The position numbers and the translations under genes were made by a program. Below, in pieces: positions 8,794 to 19,600 of a DNA stretch of 64,000 nt. Location: positions 1 through 64,000 of the forward strand of contig DJVU01000082.1 in assembly GCA_002441345.1 (NCBI GenBank). The letters are read 5' to 3'. The DNA is from Bacteroidales bacterium UBA6248. GTDB lineage: Bacteria; Bacteroidota; Bacteroidia; Bacteroidales; Lentimicrobiaceae. Positions within the stretch are counted from its first letter, which is position 1. Each line of letters begins with the position of its first letter. Under the pieces are notes generated by a model. That model worked only from the letters and a program-made list of their open reading frames with translations, searched no databases and was not told the origin of the DNA.

Positions 8794-10179
8794 TCAGTTT
8801 TGTTCCTTCATGATGCGGATATTGAATTTCTTCATCCGTCGTATCAGTGAATCTCTTGATATACCAAGCATACGCGCTGCCATAACCTGATTGTACCCGG
8901 TTTCATTCAATGCCAGCAAAATAAGATTCTGTTCCTGCTCATCCAGATTCAGTACCACGTTTTTCTGTCCCGGAACCTGAGCAGAGCCTGTCAGCTTAAA
9001 GTCTACCGGACTTAAGGTCTGGGTATTGCAAAAAATCATGGCGCGTTCCACCATATTCCGAAGTTCCCTTACATTTCCCGGGAAGCTGTATTCTTTAAGG
9101 GTTTCAGTCAGCTGTGCATTGATCCGCGGGACCGGCTTGTTGAGTTTAACGGCAAAATGGTTCACAAAATACCGCAGCAGGGGATCTATATCCTCGGGTC
9201 GTTCGCGAAGTGGTGGTATATGTATGGTAAGGGTATTCAGGCGGTGAAACAGATCGAGCCTGAATTGCCTGGATTCTATAAGGTTTTCTACGTTGTGGTT
9301 GGTAGCTGCAATAATGCGGAAATCAACCTGGATTTCTTCACTGCCGCCAACACGTTTTATTTTTTTCTCTTCAATAGCGCGTAAAATTTTGGCTTGCAGG
9401 GCAAATGGCATATCGGCGATCTCATCCAGAAAGAGCGTCCCCCCGTTTGCCATTTCAAAATACCCCTTCTTATCGTTTATAGCTCCGGTAAACGATCCCT
9501 TAACATGCCCGAAGAATTCGCTTTCGAGCAGAGAGTCGGTCACCGCACTGCTGTTGACAGCAACAAATGCCTGCTTGTGCTGTGCACTTGCATAATGTAT
9601 CACCCGGGCAATAATCTCCTTGCCGGTGCCGCTTTCTCCGGTTATCAGCACATTGGTATTCGGATATTTTGATGCCGTACTTGCAAGTTCAAGAACCTGA
9701 CGTATTATCCGGCTTTCACCGATAAACGTGCGATCAATCATTCGCTCAAGTTCCGACGAAATCAGTGAATGCTGATCCTGCATTTCGCGGTATTGCCGGT
9801 ACAGCTGAAGGTATTTTTCGGTGCGTTCTATTGCCAGTTGTATATCGATGTGCCGGAACGGCTTCCGCAGATAGTCGATGGCTCCGTCGCGCATGGCCTG
9901 TATAACCGTATCCATGTCGCCGTGCCCCGAAATCATGATCACTTCCATCGAAGGATAAAGCTTGCGCACCTGTTGCAGAATATCCAGACCGCTCATGCCC
10001 GGGAGCCTGACATCCAGGATCATCAGGTCATACGGGCGGCGCCTCAGGCTTTCAAAGCCCTCTCCGGGTGTATTGGCAGTATATACTTCAAAATCACGTA
10101 ACTGCAGGAATTCCTTTAACTCACCGGCAAAGTCCGCTTCATCGTCAAGAATGAGTACCCTGAGTTTCATTTTTCCCAT
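8794..10179 (-). CDS. NtrC-family sigma-54-dependent response regulator
   Basis: A 461-residue protein with three domains. The receiver (about 1-125) has acidic residues near 12-14, phospho-acceptor Asp56 in M-I-L-D-V-R-L-P and Lys106 in L-R-K-P-F. The AAA+ sigma-54 interaction domain (about 150-380) has Walker A G-E-S-G-T-G-K-E (181-188), loop 1 G-S-F-T-G-A (228-233) and Walker B G-G-T-L-F-L-D-E (about 246-253). The C-terminal Fis-type helix-turn-helix includes A-A-R-M-L-G-I-S-R. Loop 1 has Ser where most family members have Ala (GAFTGA). The gene starts 6 bases after the hybrid kinase gene, so the two are almost certainly co-transcribed and probably form one phosphorelay. Phosphorylation should trigger oligomerisation and ATP-driven open-complex formation at sigma-54 promoters. 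Targets are unknown; its location inside the T9SS cargo block suggests, but does not show, control of those genes. Confidence 0.92.
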   Translation of the reverse strand: MGKMKLRVLILDDEADFAGELKEFLQLRDFEVYTANTPGEGFESLRRRPYDLMILDVRLPGMSGLDILQQVRKLYPSMEVIMISGHGDMDTVIQAMRDGAIDYLRKPFRHIDIQLAIERTEKYLQLYRQYREMQDQHSLISSELERMIDRTFIGESRIIRQVLELASTASKYPNTNVLITGESGTGKEIIARVIHYASAQHKQAFVAVNSSAVTDSLLESEFFGHVKGSFTGAINDKKGYFEMANGGTLFLDEIADMPFALQAKILRAIEEKKIKRVGGSEEIQVDFRIIAATNHNVENLIESRQFRLDLFHRLNTLTIHIPPLRERPEDIDPLLRYFVNHFAVKLNKPVPRINAQLTETLKEYSFPGNVRELRNMVERAMIFCNTQTLSPVDFKLTGSAQVPGQKNVVLNLDEQEQNLILLALNETGYNQVMAARMLGISRDSLIRRMKKFNIRIMKEQN

Positions 10180-10185
10180 AGCGGA

Positions 10186-12276
10186 TTATTTTTTGTGTTT
10201 TTCATTTTTCCCGGTCTGACGGTTCCCGGCCAGCGGAAGCTCCAGCGTAACACAGGTCCATTGTCCCGGCTCACTGCTGAATGTAATAGTACCATTATGC
10301 TCTTTCATGATGCCATACGATATGGCCAGTCCGAGTCCCGTTCCTTTCCCGGGTTCCTTGGTCGTATAGAATGGTGCCGTTATATGCTCCAGGTGTTCAG
10401 GTCCTATCCCGCTCCCATTGTCTTTTACATGAATTCTGGCCAGAGAATCCTTAACTTCTGAAGATATCTCGATCTGCGGAATGTAATCGCCTTTTACCGA
10501 CTGCTTTTTTTCTCCGGTTGCATCTTTAGCATTGGAGAGAAGGTTGAGGATTACCTGTTCAATTTTGTAGGTATTTCCAAAGGCGCTGACATCCGGATCG
10601 GGAGCGAGAACGGTCTTAATGGTGATTCCGTGGTTGCTGAACTGTTCGCTTACCAGGGAGAGTGCGTTGATAATTGATTCATTCACGCTGAACCTGGCAT
10701 GTATGTAATCGTCGTTTGCCCTCGAGAATGTTCGTACATGATCGATGATGGTACGCATCCGGTGTATGCCTTCAAAGATTTTCCTTGATTTTTCCCGGAT
10801 GTATTCGCCGTCTGCTTTTCCGTTTTCGAGGGCATGCATCAGGTTGTCGATGCCAAAGGATATGGTATTCAGCGGCTGATTTATTTCGTGTGCGATTCCG
10901 GTTGCCATTTCGCCTATTCCAACCATACGCTCGGTATGGATGAGATGTTTTTCCATTTCCCGGGCTGTAGTGATGTCGGTACAGAATATCAGGAATCGTC
11001 CATCGGGCAGCCGGCTGCTTTCGGCACGCACAATACGGATGGCTTTTCCCGTGCCCGTAAAGAACTCGGCAATTGCTCCCCCGCTTGTCAGCATACCGTT
11101 ATACCCCGGGAAATTTCCAGCCAGGTTATCGTGGCTGAATAGCTGTTCGAGTGGCATCCCGTGAAGGGATCCTTCACCGGCAATGAAAATCCGGAGTGCT
11201 GCAGGGTTTACTTCATCTATCACTCCCGATGAATGCACTACCAGAATGCCTACCGGTGCGTTTTCCAGATAGCTGCGGTATTTTGCTTCACTGGCTTGCA
11301 GGGCAGCACGGGTCATAGACCGTTCAATTGCATTACCTGTTATGGTTCCAAAAACGCCCAAAGCGCAGATATCGGGCTTTTCCCAGCCCAGCAACTCTCT
11401 GCACCCCTCAAGCAGAAGGGCTCCTGCAGGTTTTTCACCGGTGTTTACAACAATGGCTGCACAGGGCTCTGTGCCGGATGCAAACTCCTGTGCCGATCCC
11501 GGCTCAAACCAATCGCCATCAAATCCACAGGTATTAAACAGTATTCTACAGCCTTCGCTGTACTGAAGAAATGCCTCATGCATACGGCTGATCTGAGCAT
11601 CGTCCGGAACCTGCAGCTTTCCGGATCCTTCTCCGTTTTCAAGCGCCAGCGTCTGTTTTTTGTCGTCAAACATTACAAAACCTGCTGACCGTGCATTGCA
11701 GAGTCTGATCAGGTCTCTCAGCATAAATTCTATGGAGCTGGATGCGTCGAAGTTGCCTGAAAACCTGGCCGATGCGAGAGCAGTAGCCCGCTCAACCTGG
11801 TATTTGAAAAGGATTGTTTGTTCGGCCTTACGGTAACGTGCAAGGCTTTCGTTCAATGCCTTGCTTTGAGTCTGCAATTCCCTGTTTTGCTGGTGAATCC
11901 TCAGAAATATACGTACCTTACTGATCAGGATATCGTTCTGATACGGTTTTGTGAGGTAATCCACAGCTCCGGCCTGATATCCGCGGGATACGCTCTGCTG
12001 GTCGTAGAGTATTGCAGTGATAAATATTATAGGTGTAAGCCGGTTGTTATCAAGGTTACGCAGCTTTTCGGCCAGCTCAAAACCATTCATCCCGGGCATG
12101 GATACATCCAGAATAAAGAGGGCAAAGTCATGCATTTTTGCAATCCCCAGTGCCATTTCGCCGGATGTGGCTTTGAAGATCTCTGTCGGTTCCTTGCGAA
12201 GGACGGTTTCCAGCAGGATCAGATTTACTTCAAGGTCGTCAACAATGAGTATTTTGGGCTTTTCCAGTGTTGCCAT
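10186..12276 (-). CDS. Hybrid histidine kinase with N-terminal receiver (REC-GAF-PAS-HisKA-HATPase)
   Basis: A 696-residue protein without signal peptide or membrane segment, so probably cytoplasmic. The receiver (about 8-125) has Asp57 in F-I-L-D-V-S-M-P and a K-P-Y motif. A GAF-like region (about 155-325) and a PAS domain (about 335-440, with R-S-Y-L-E-N-A-P-V-G-I) follow. HisKA has His463 in G-I-A-H-E-I-N-Q-P. The ATPase domain has N-box N-L-L-S-N-A-K-D-A, then D-N-G-S-G-I and G-K-G-T-G-L-G-L-A. Upstream input probably arrives as phosphoryl transfer or ligand binding, because no extracellular sensor is present. The adjacent NtrC-type gene begins 6 bases downstream and is the likely output. 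The ATG at 12276 gives a normal receiver start. The upstream region 12277-12481 shows no exact -7 element. Confidence 0.9.
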   Translation of the reverse strand: MATLEKPKILIVDDLEVNLILLETVLRKEPTEIFKATSGEMALGIAKMHDFALFILDVSMPGMNGFELAEKLRNLDNNRLTPIIFITAILYDQQSVSRGYQAGAVDYLTKPYQNDILISKVRIFLRIHQQNRELQTQSKALNESLARYRKAEQTILFKYQVERATALASARFSGNFDASSSIEFMLRDLIRLCNARSAGFVMFDDKKQTLALENGEGSGKLQVPDDAQISRMHEAFLQYSEGCRILFNTCGFDGDWFEPGSAQEFASGTEPCAAIVVNTGEKPAGALLLEGCRELLGWEKPDICALGVFGTITGNAIERSMTRAALQASEAKYRSYLENAPVGILVVHSSGVIDEVNPAALRIFIAGEGSLHGMPLEQLFSHDNLAGNFPGYNGMLTSGGAIAEFFTGTGKAIRIVRAESSRLPDGRFLIFCTDITTAREMEKHLIHTERMVGIGEMATGIAHEINQPLNTISFGIDNLMHALENGKADGEYIREKSRKIFEGIHRMRTIIDHVRTFSRANDDYIHARFSVNESIINALSLVSEQFSNHGITIKTVLAPDPDVSAFGNTYKIEQVILNLLSNAKDATGEKKQSVKGDYIPQIEISSEVKDSLARIHVKDNGSGIGPEHLEHITAPFYTTKEPGKGTGLGLAISYGIMKEHNGTITFSSEPGQWTCVTLELPLAGNRQTGKNEKHKK

Positions 12277-12481
12277 AGTTTAACCTGTATTCGGTTTCCC
12301 GGATAAAATTAAGGTTTATCGGAATAAGACGGAGCATTTTCCGCATTTTTCCTTATCCGGTTTCTGTACAGTTTTTATTCACTCTCCTTTTAAAAGTGCC
12401 TGTTTCCCGGGTCCGGAGTGCAATTACCAACGGTGGTTAATCGGGATTTTCAGAAAATGTAATCCCGAAAAGGGCAATAAA

Positions 12482-12507
12482 AAAGCCCGCTTTTGAAGGC
12501 GGGCTTT
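12482..12507 (-). terminator. Rho-independent terminator of C25/Ig-repeat gene
   Basis: A 9-bp stem (AAAGCCCGC / GCGGGCTTT) with an 8-base loop, followed on the minus strand by a T run. It lies about 22 bases after the stop codon at 12530. Confidence 0.85.
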
Positions 12508-12529
12508 CATTATCGTATTCCAGAGCGTA

Positions 12530-15500
12530 TTATTTGATGACCAGCTTTTGCATTGCAGTTCCGTCAAGGGTTTCAACCTTAAGGAAATACACTCCGCTGC
12601 CGGCATTCAGATTGAGCTGCTGCCGGTAATCGGACTGGCTGATGTAAATACTGCTGGTGTAGAGGGTTTCTCCGGTTGCATTCACGATGCTGATCCGTGC
12701 CCTGCCCTGCGATGCATTTCCGATTTCAAGGGTAAATTCACCGTTGTTGGGGTTGGGGAATATGCGGATGCGGGCAGAGGAGTTGGTTTCAACGATTCCG
12801 GCACATGCATCAACGGTTACGTTGATTGAAGCTTCTCCGGTACAGTTGTTGGCATCGGTTACCGTAAGGGTGTATGTGGTGGTATTCAATCCCTGTGCAG
12901 CACCGGTAATCAGTATTTCACTGGTGTTTTCACCGTTCGACCATGCATACGTTGCATAACCGGTTTCACCGCTGAGGGTTAGCTGATGCGTGGTGCAAAT
13001 GGTGGTGTCGGCCGGAAGAACCGGCTCCGGTGAATTTATAAGTACATCGTAGGTAGCTGTTGCCTCGCAGCCGTTGGCTGAACTGGTCTCCACAAGTGTA
13101 AGAGTTCCCTGGCCGTTGCCGAACCAGTTTACTACCAGTTCGTTGCTGTTTGCTCCCGACACGATTTCACCGCCTTCGATAATCCAGTTGTATGTGTTGC
13201 CCTCAACCAGTGCAGTGTTATATGCAAGCTCGGTGGAATTGGCACATACCAGCGCATTGCCGTCGATGGCAGGCGTGGGCTGTGCATTTACAACTACTGC
13301 ATAGTCAAGCGATTCGGAACAGCCGTAAGCTGTTGTTTCGGTTAGCTGAACAAATCCTTCTCCGGCTTCGTCCCATCTGATGGTAACTACTTCCGCGTCA
13401 TCCCCTTCTACGATAGTGCCGCCAAAGGCCTGCCATTGATATGTGTTGCCGCTTCCGCCGGCCATATATTGAACTTCAGTCATCTGACAGGCTTCCGCAG
13501 CACCGGAGACTACAGGTTCAGGCAGCGGCCTGAACGTCAGAACGACGGTAGAAACCACTGGCTCGCAAATGTCGTTCATTGCAGTAAGAGTAAGTGTTAC
13601 ACTTCCTGCACCAAAGTCTTCAATACTGGGGGTATACCGCGGATTAAGGGCACTGCCGTCGTTAAAGCTGCCGTTACCGGAAGTACTCCATTCCAGGCTT
13701 GTATAGTTTTCGGCAGTTGCTTCAGAAGCCGAATAGTTGTCGCCTTCGCAGATGTCGGCCGAATTGCCTGCAAATACTGCAGGTGCAAGCTGGAACGATA
13801 AGGTTACGAAGTCGGTTGAGTCGTTGGTTGCAGGGTTTGAAGCGGTGAGCGACAGAACAACCGAACCGGCGGTAATGTCCTCTTCGCTTGGTGTGTAGAT
13901 GGGGTCAAGGATGGTAGCATCGCTAAATTCGCCTGTTCCTGTGGTTTCCCAGAGAAGCGAGGTGTAGTTGATAGCTGATCCGGAGAGCTGATGGCTGCTG
14001 CCCTGACAAATCATGGCATCTTCACCGGCCATTGCAGATGTTATGGCTGGCACAACATCAACCCATCCCTCGTAGCGGTTGCAGTTGGGGCGTGTAATGG
14101 TTACTTTTATCCGGGTTCCTTCCGTCTGCGGAGGAATGGTTATGTTTATGGTATTAACAAATCCGGTAACGCCTGTTCCCAGTATTACGCCGTCAGTTGT
14201 AAGGCAAACGGTAGAGTTGGGAGATGCCGTGATGGTAAAATCGGTTGCGTTTTCAAAAATAGTTGGCTCATACGTGGCGCTGATGATCTGGGGAACCTCG
14301 GTGCAAACCCTGAGGAACGCATCGCCATGGTGATGGAAAAGGTGGTAGGTAACTTCTTTGTTGCCGGTATTGTAAGGCCAGCTCGACTGCCTGAGGAAGT
14401 ATTTTCCGGCAGCATTGCCAAATGCGGGAAGCACACCCCTTGAATCGGGGGTAGTTCCGTACTGAGGCATAAAATTGGGCCACATATTGTCCATCATACC
14501 CCATACATACGTGTCGTTCACAAACGAATAGGAGGTTTCTGATGCCGCTGTAAGTCCAAGTGCACCAGCAGGCTGACCCATGGAAGTATGGCGGTGGAAT
14601 TTTTCGGTAAAACATTCGCCGCTCCAGTTGTACTTGCCCGTGAGGCAGTTAATGGAAAGTACAAAGGTGAGGTCGGTGTTGGTTAAGCTGTTAATATTTG
14701 CATTCACGTACGAAGGTTCTCCCCAGCCGGTTTCCATACCATGGTCACGGTGCATCAGCATGAATGACCCCGAATTGATGGCGTTGGTAACCATGGTGGA
14801 GGTTCCGCCGCTCCATCCGCCCATGGATGAAGGGGAAGCAGGGATGTAGCCAAGTCCGTTGGGGCCGAATACGTTAACAACGGTAGCTGTATTCTGAGCC
14901 GATGACCATGAGTTTCCGGGAGTGCCCGAATAAATTTCGTTGATACGTACAGGATCTTTTCCCAGTACATTTCTCCAGAATCCGCCGACTGTTTCGGAAC
15001 AGATCTGGAACCAGCGCTCGGTCTGCCATCCAAGGGCAGTAATCGGTTTGGCATAGAAGGATGGATTGGTGGGAGGAGTGCGTTCGTATTTCATGAACCT
15101 TCCAACCATCGACTCCAGCTGTGTTGCGTTCTGGGCAGTGATACGTGCAAAAATAATGTCAGGCATGTGGTTTCCTGAAACGTCGGCCAGAATATTGTCG
15201 GAAACACAGTAGTTGTCGTAAATGGGAGAGGTAATGGAGTTGATATTGGCCGTGGGTTGTCCGTAATCGCCAAGCAGCAATATGGCTGCAGGAGGAATAT
15301 CCCAGGTGTTGTATGCATTGTTTACATAGGTCTCAAGCATAGCAGCATTTACGTTGGTGCCAATGCCTGCCAGCGTTACAACGCCGGTGTAGATTCCTTC
15401 CTCGGTTCTGAACTTTTTGATGGAGTCGGCCCACTGAATGAAAATCGGGTCATTAGGGGTAATGATCAGATAGTCGTAACCGGTGCCGCGGCTGTACATC

Positions 15501-16234
15501 GAAGCCCTGTTGCTGTAGTCGATCGCCGGAAGACTGCTGTAGTTGAAAATTGCGTCTTCAAGAATGGCATCCCACCAGGGATTGCGGTATTTTTCTTCAC
15601 CAAACTGACGGCTTCCGCCCTCAAACCGGATGTTGATCTCGATGTCGCGGTACACAACCAGCTCTTTGGTAACCGGATTGTACTGGAAAGGGCTGATGCC
15701 CAGCATTGCAACTTCCACACCCCGGATTGCACTGAAATCGCCAAGCATAACCGGCTGTGCGGGGTAGAATTCGTTACGCGAATATATCTGTGAATTTTTT
15801 TCAAAATGCAACGGTCCATCCTCAGTGTCGAGCGGGATACGGGGAGCCGGAGCCATTTCGATGTTACTGAAACGCTCGGTGCGCATGGTTACTACCTCTA
15901 CCACGGGTGTTGCACCGTTGGGAATGGCAATGTAACGCGAAAAACTCGGAAGATCCGGAGCTCCTTCCTCGTTCTGAAGGAATGATTCGGAGAAGGTAAT
16001 GCCGGTCATCGATTCTCCGTTGACCTCGCGGGCTTCCAAACCGAAATTTTCAATTGAAAAATTCAGACTGAGACCGTCTGTTCCCTGACGGTTCAAACTC
16101 AGTCCCTGTTTTCCCCAGCTGTCGGAATAACGGTAATCCTGTGCATACCCCGAAGCGGAAATCATCAAAACAATAGCCACCAGTACCATAGTGATTCTAT
16201 TGCCTGAAAAGAACCTGCGTAAAGTTGTTTTCAT
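12530..16234 (-). CDS. Gingipain-like C25 peptidase with Ig/PKD-like repeats, T9SS cargo
   Basis: A 1,234-residue protein if started at the ATG at 16234 (MKTTLRRFF), which gives a normal basic N-terminus and signal peptide ending near residue 31 (SASGYAQ). An in-frame ATG 45 bases upstream would add a non-signal extension, so it was not used. The C25 catalytic domain (about 250-650) has His498 in M-H-R-D-H-G and Cys530 in L-S-I-N-C-L-T-G, in the order expected for gingipain-like enzymes. Downstream are two SprB-like modules with the pattern C-x-G then N-Y-T-S-L-x-W-x-T-x-G-x-G-x-F, two further PKD/Ig-like modules with W-x-x-x-G-G-x-I-V, a final Ig-like module, and a T9SS type A domain with I-F-P-N-P-N-N-G-E-F. 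This is one of three C25 genes in the block and has its own promoter match and terminator. Confidence 0.87.
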   Translation of the reverse strand: MKTTLRRFFSGNRITMVLVAIVLMISASGYAQDYRYSDSWGKQGLSLNRQGTDGLSLNFSIENFGLEAREVNGESMTGITFSESFLQNEEGAPDLPSFSRYIAIPNGATPVVEVVTMRTERFSNIEMAPAPRIPLDTEDGPLHFEKNSQIYSRNEFYPAQPVMLGDFSAIRGVEVAMLGISPFQYNPVTKELVVYRDIEINIRFEGGSRQFGEEKYRNPWWDAILEDAIFNYSSLPAIDYSNRASMYSRGTGYDYLIITPNDPIFIQWADSIKKFRTEEGIYTGVVTLAGIGTNVNAAMLETYVNNAYNTWDIPPAAILLLGDYGQPTANINSITSPIYDNYCVSDNILADVSGNHMPDIIFARITAQNATQLESMVGRFMKYERTPPTNPSFYAKPITALGWQTERWFQICSETVGGFWRNVLGKDPVRINEIYSGTPGNSWSSAQNTATVVNVFGPNGLGYIPASPSSMGGWSGGTSTMVTNAINSGSFMLMHRDHGMETGWGEPSYVNANINSLTNTDLTFVLSINCLTGKYNWSGECFTEKFHRHTSMGQPAGALGLTAASETSYSFVNDTYVWGMMDNMWPNFMPQYGTTPDSRGVLPAFGNAAGKYFLRQSSWPYNTGNKEVTYHLFHHHGDAFLRVCTEVPQIISATYEPTIFENATDFTITASPNSTVCLTTDGVILGTGVTGFVNTINITIPPQTEGTRIKVTITRPNCNRYEGWVDVVPAITSAMAGEDAMICQGSSHQLSGSAINYTSLLWETTGTGEFSDATILDPIYTPSEEDITAGSVVLSLTASNPATNDSTDFVTLSFQLAPAVFAGNSADICEGDNYSASEATAENYTSLEWSTSGNGSFNDGSALNPRYTPSIEDFGAGSVTLTLTAMNDICEPVVSTVVLTFRPLPEPVVSGAAEACQMTEVQYMAGGSGNTYQWQAFGGTIVEGDDAEVVTIRWDEAGEGFVQLTETTAYGCSESLDYAVVVNAQPTPAIDGNALVCANSTELAYNTALVEGNTYNWIIEGGEIVSGANSNELVVNWFGNGQGTLTLVETSSANGCEATATYDVLINSPEPVLPADTTICTTHQLTLSGETGYATYAWSNGENTSEILITGAAQGLNTTTYTLTVTDANNCTGEASINVTVDACAGIVETNSSARIRIFPNPNNGEFTLEIGNASQGRARISIVNATGETLYTSSIYISQSDYRQQLNLNAGSGVYFLKVETLDGTAMQKLVIK

Positions 16235-16312
16235 GGTGTAATGTTGAAATGTTGTGTGTGATAATGCCCCGAAAGACAAATGATTGTCTTTTAAAGAGAA
16301 ACTTAACGATCA

Positions 16313-16320
16313 CAAAAATA
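16313..16320 (-). promoter_or_regulatory. Candidate -7 element for C25/Ig-repeat gene
   Basis: The minus strand reads TATTTTTG (TAnnTTTG), about 79 bases before the ATG at 16234. The element and its distance are nearly the same as for the gene starting at 4767. A -33 TTG is not evident. Confidence 0.37.
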
Positions 16321-16540
16321 ATTAAAATCTTACACGATGATCTGTTTAAAGGAAAAAAGACTTTATTTGAAATCATTAAAAATAAGAACGCGTTTTTCCG
16401 AATGATATGCCTGCTTAAGGCCGGATGTTAGTCCGGGAATGTCGTTTCACATTCATCCCGGCACAGCTGCCGGAAAAAATTCTTCGTTAAACGGACTGCT
16501 GTGCAGTATAGCTTACTGCTGTTTTACCGCCAAAAGCTAA

Positions 16541-16583
16541 AAGAACATCCCCGGAAATCCATTATGTTACCGGGGATGTTCTT
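16541..16583 (-). terminator. Long hairpin terminator after Asp-box T9SS gene
   Basis: A 14-bp perfect stem (AAGAACATCCCCGG pairing with its complement at 16570-16583) with a 15-base loop, about 57 bases past the stop at 16640. On the minus strand it is followed by TTAGCTTTTGG, a weak T tract. It probably ends the three-gene transcript that starts at 26435. Confidence 0.65.
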
Positions 16584-16639
16584 TCTTAGAAATTCAGGCA
16601 GATCCGTTATAAAGGATCAGCGACGGCTCTTTTTATTCT

Positions 16640-19600
16640 TTATTTTTCGATCAGAAGCTTAAGGGAATGAACTCCCTTTTCACCTTTCAGCTGCATAAGG
16701 TAATTTCCCGGCGGCAATCCTGCAGCATTCACAGTGCTTACACTTCCTGTTTTAAGTTGAAGTGCGTTTGCCTGGTGTACGATTTTTCCGCTTGCATCCC
16801 GGATGGTAAGTTCATACAGACCGTCAACCGCAACTCCCGGCCGTATGCCGAAAATGCCTGCTGAAGGATTCGGATACACGTTAAATCCGGCATCGAATTC
16901 CTGGGCCGTACCGGTACACGGACTGAAGGTCAGATTTACGGAAGCTTCGCTGCTGCACTGGTTTACATCGGTTACCAGCACGCTGTACACGGCTGTTCCG
17001 ATTCCGGTTCCTGTAGTGTCGACCAGTATGGTTTGTGTGGTAAATCCGCCGGGTGTCCACAGATAGCTCACTTCTTCGCTGGTTACGGCAGTTAGGGCCA
17101 CGGTATGGTTTGCGCAGGCCAGGGTATCGGCCGGCAGATATACATAAGGAAGCTCGTTTACATTAACTGAAAATACGCCCGTACCGGAAGCGGAGCAGCC
17201 GTTGGCATCCGATACCGATGTTACGCTGTACTGGCTTGTGGTTTCAGGTGTAATCTGCAGAAGCGTCAGGGGATCGGGGGTTGTAAGGCTTCCATACCCT
17301 TCAATTTCGAGTATCCAGGGCGGCGAACCGCTGAGGCTGATTTCAAGAAATACCGAAGTTCCCTGGCAAACGGAGGTATCTCCCTGTAATGTTGCCGTCG
17401 GCAGCGGCAGAAGCGTCAGAACGGTTTCTGCGGAAACTTCGGCACAGGGACTTGCGGCAAAGGCGGTAAGCGTAAGTACGGCCATTCCGGCTGTGCTGTC
17501 GGCAGTTCCTGGCATGTATTCCGTGCTGAGGGAAGAGGGGTTGGTAAAGGTTCCGTCACCCGAAGTTGTCCATACAACTTCCGTGTAGTTTTCTGCTATT
17601 CCGGAAACAGAGACCAGACTTGCCTGGCAGGCTTCCAGATCAGACCCCGCTGAAACCGTTGCAGGAGAAGAGATGGAGAGATTCATGCCATCGCTGATAA
17701 CCTGTCCTTCGGGGCCGTTAACCGTTAATGTAAGCACCACGGCGCCAGCGCTGATGTCCTGTTCGCCCGGAAAATAAAATGTGCTGAGCTGTGCGGCATC
17801 TTCAAACGTTCCGTCGCCCTGGGTGCTCCATGCAACGGTAGCCACATTGGTAGCCGATCCGTTCAGAAACACTGACTCACCTGCACATACAGCCGCATCG
17901 GCACCGGCATAGGCCGTTGTTTGCAGAGGAGCAGGGAATATAATATAATCCACCCATGCACAGTCACTTCCGCCAATTACATACCAGTCTTTACTGTATA
18001 CCCATCGGAAGGTCTTTTCGCCCGGGGTTACGGCAAATTTTACCTGTTCCCAGTCCTCTTCCCCCGACCATTGTCCGACAAGGGTATTGCCGATGTAAAA
18101 CTTGAGAAAATCGTAATCGGCTTCAGAAGAGACTTTCCGGAAAAACGAGATGGTATCGTTGTTCATAACGTTGTAGGTAATCTTCAGTTCACTGGTCGCG
18201 TTGTTGCCAATGGCTCCCGATTTAACGCTGTTATCCCCTTCATACACCTGATCGGTGGCTATTACCCATGGCGCCGAACCGGCAGCAGCCCAGTCAAACT
18301 GTGAAAATCCTCCGCTTTCCCAATCCTCCAGAATAAGGCCTACCGGCGAGGGGAAGGTTTTTGAAACCGTTACGAAATCGCCCGTAACCGTATAGTTCAG
18401 TATGGCTGCATGACCTATAGGTGTCTCGGGAGAAACGGTAACCTCAAAAGTGGCTGTTACGGCATTCAGCTGACCAGGTAATATGTCGCCGAGTTCAATT
18501 CCTGTTTCTGTTATGGTGAGATATGGGCTGGTTGTAGTAAGATTGGCCGTTACGTTGTTTGTAGTATAGTCGCCTGGATTGAATGTCAAAAAGTTCAGTG
18601 CGGCCGTTTCTCCCGGATCAAGCCTGCCGTTGGCGGTTCCGCCTGCGTCGTTGATTGTCATGCCCAATACCTGCAGCGAAGGGGCGTGCGCTTCCAGGGT
18701 AAAATTGCTCACAAATGTGCTGTCGTTCGCATCGGTAGTTGTGATGGTGAAGACAATGGTTTCTGCATCCGGTATATCCTGGGCGGCAGTTACAGAATAA
18801 GCTCCTGCAACCGTTTTTACTTCACCCGTTGATATGTCTCCGAAAAACTCCGCATTGTCGTTTATAACCACGTAGGGATTTTCGGTTGTTAAAGTTGCTG
18901 TTACTGCGGAGGCGGGTTGGTCGCCGATGTTTTCAAGGCTGATGTCAAGCAGTATGGTTTCACCGAAATCGAAAAGGGTATTTCCATTTCCGGCAGCATC
19001 GTTAATCTGGTTAGAATGATAAATAACCCAGGGCTGGTTTGGCGGAGGGCCCGAACGGAATGCTGAAACATAGGTCATGGCATGCCCTGTTCGGTTATCG
19101 GTCCATACCGGATATACCCATCGGTCGTATGAATGTATCCCGAGGTAGTCGCCGAAATAACCGCCTGCCAGGTTGGGAATGGGAGAGGGTGTAAAGGAAA
19201 CATCGCTTACCCTCATGTCTTCCCAGGTATCGCCTCCGTCGCCGGAGGTGGAAACGTAGACTTCGCACTGGCTTGCTCCCACAGCTCTGTCGTCGTAATA
19301 AACCACACTCAGGTTGCCGTTAACGGGATCGCAGGTGACCCATGGGAAGTAATGCTGTTTGCCCAATCCGGCCGGATCCTGGTTTACACGTACAGGGGCT
19401 GACCAGGTTGCTCCCTGATCGTAGGAGCGAATCATGTACACGTCCATATCGGAACCGCTGTTGATGCCGGGAATCCCGATATTAGGCCAAACTACGTATA
19501 TGGTACCGCGGTTGGGGCCGTTACTGATGTCGACGGCCATGGAAGGGAATGCATTTACCCGCATATTTTTTGAGGTTCCGCTGTTTCGGATTCCCCGGAT

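Larger units (their letters stand above)
16235..16639. other. 405-bp intergenic region
   Basis: Contains the -7 match for the C25 gene on its left (16313-16320) and the long terminator hairpin of the Asp-box gene (16541-16583). The middle part (about 16325-16500) is AT-rich to mixed and shows no ORF with convincing coding character and no RNA gene that I could recognise. Confidence 0.5.

Noticed and set aside
8417..16400. Sigma-54 promoters near the NtrC-type gene
   Set aside because: I looked for GG-N10-GC with TGGCAC/TTGC context upstream of the T9SS genes on the minus strand and saw no convincing match. A whole-genome matrix search would be decisive.
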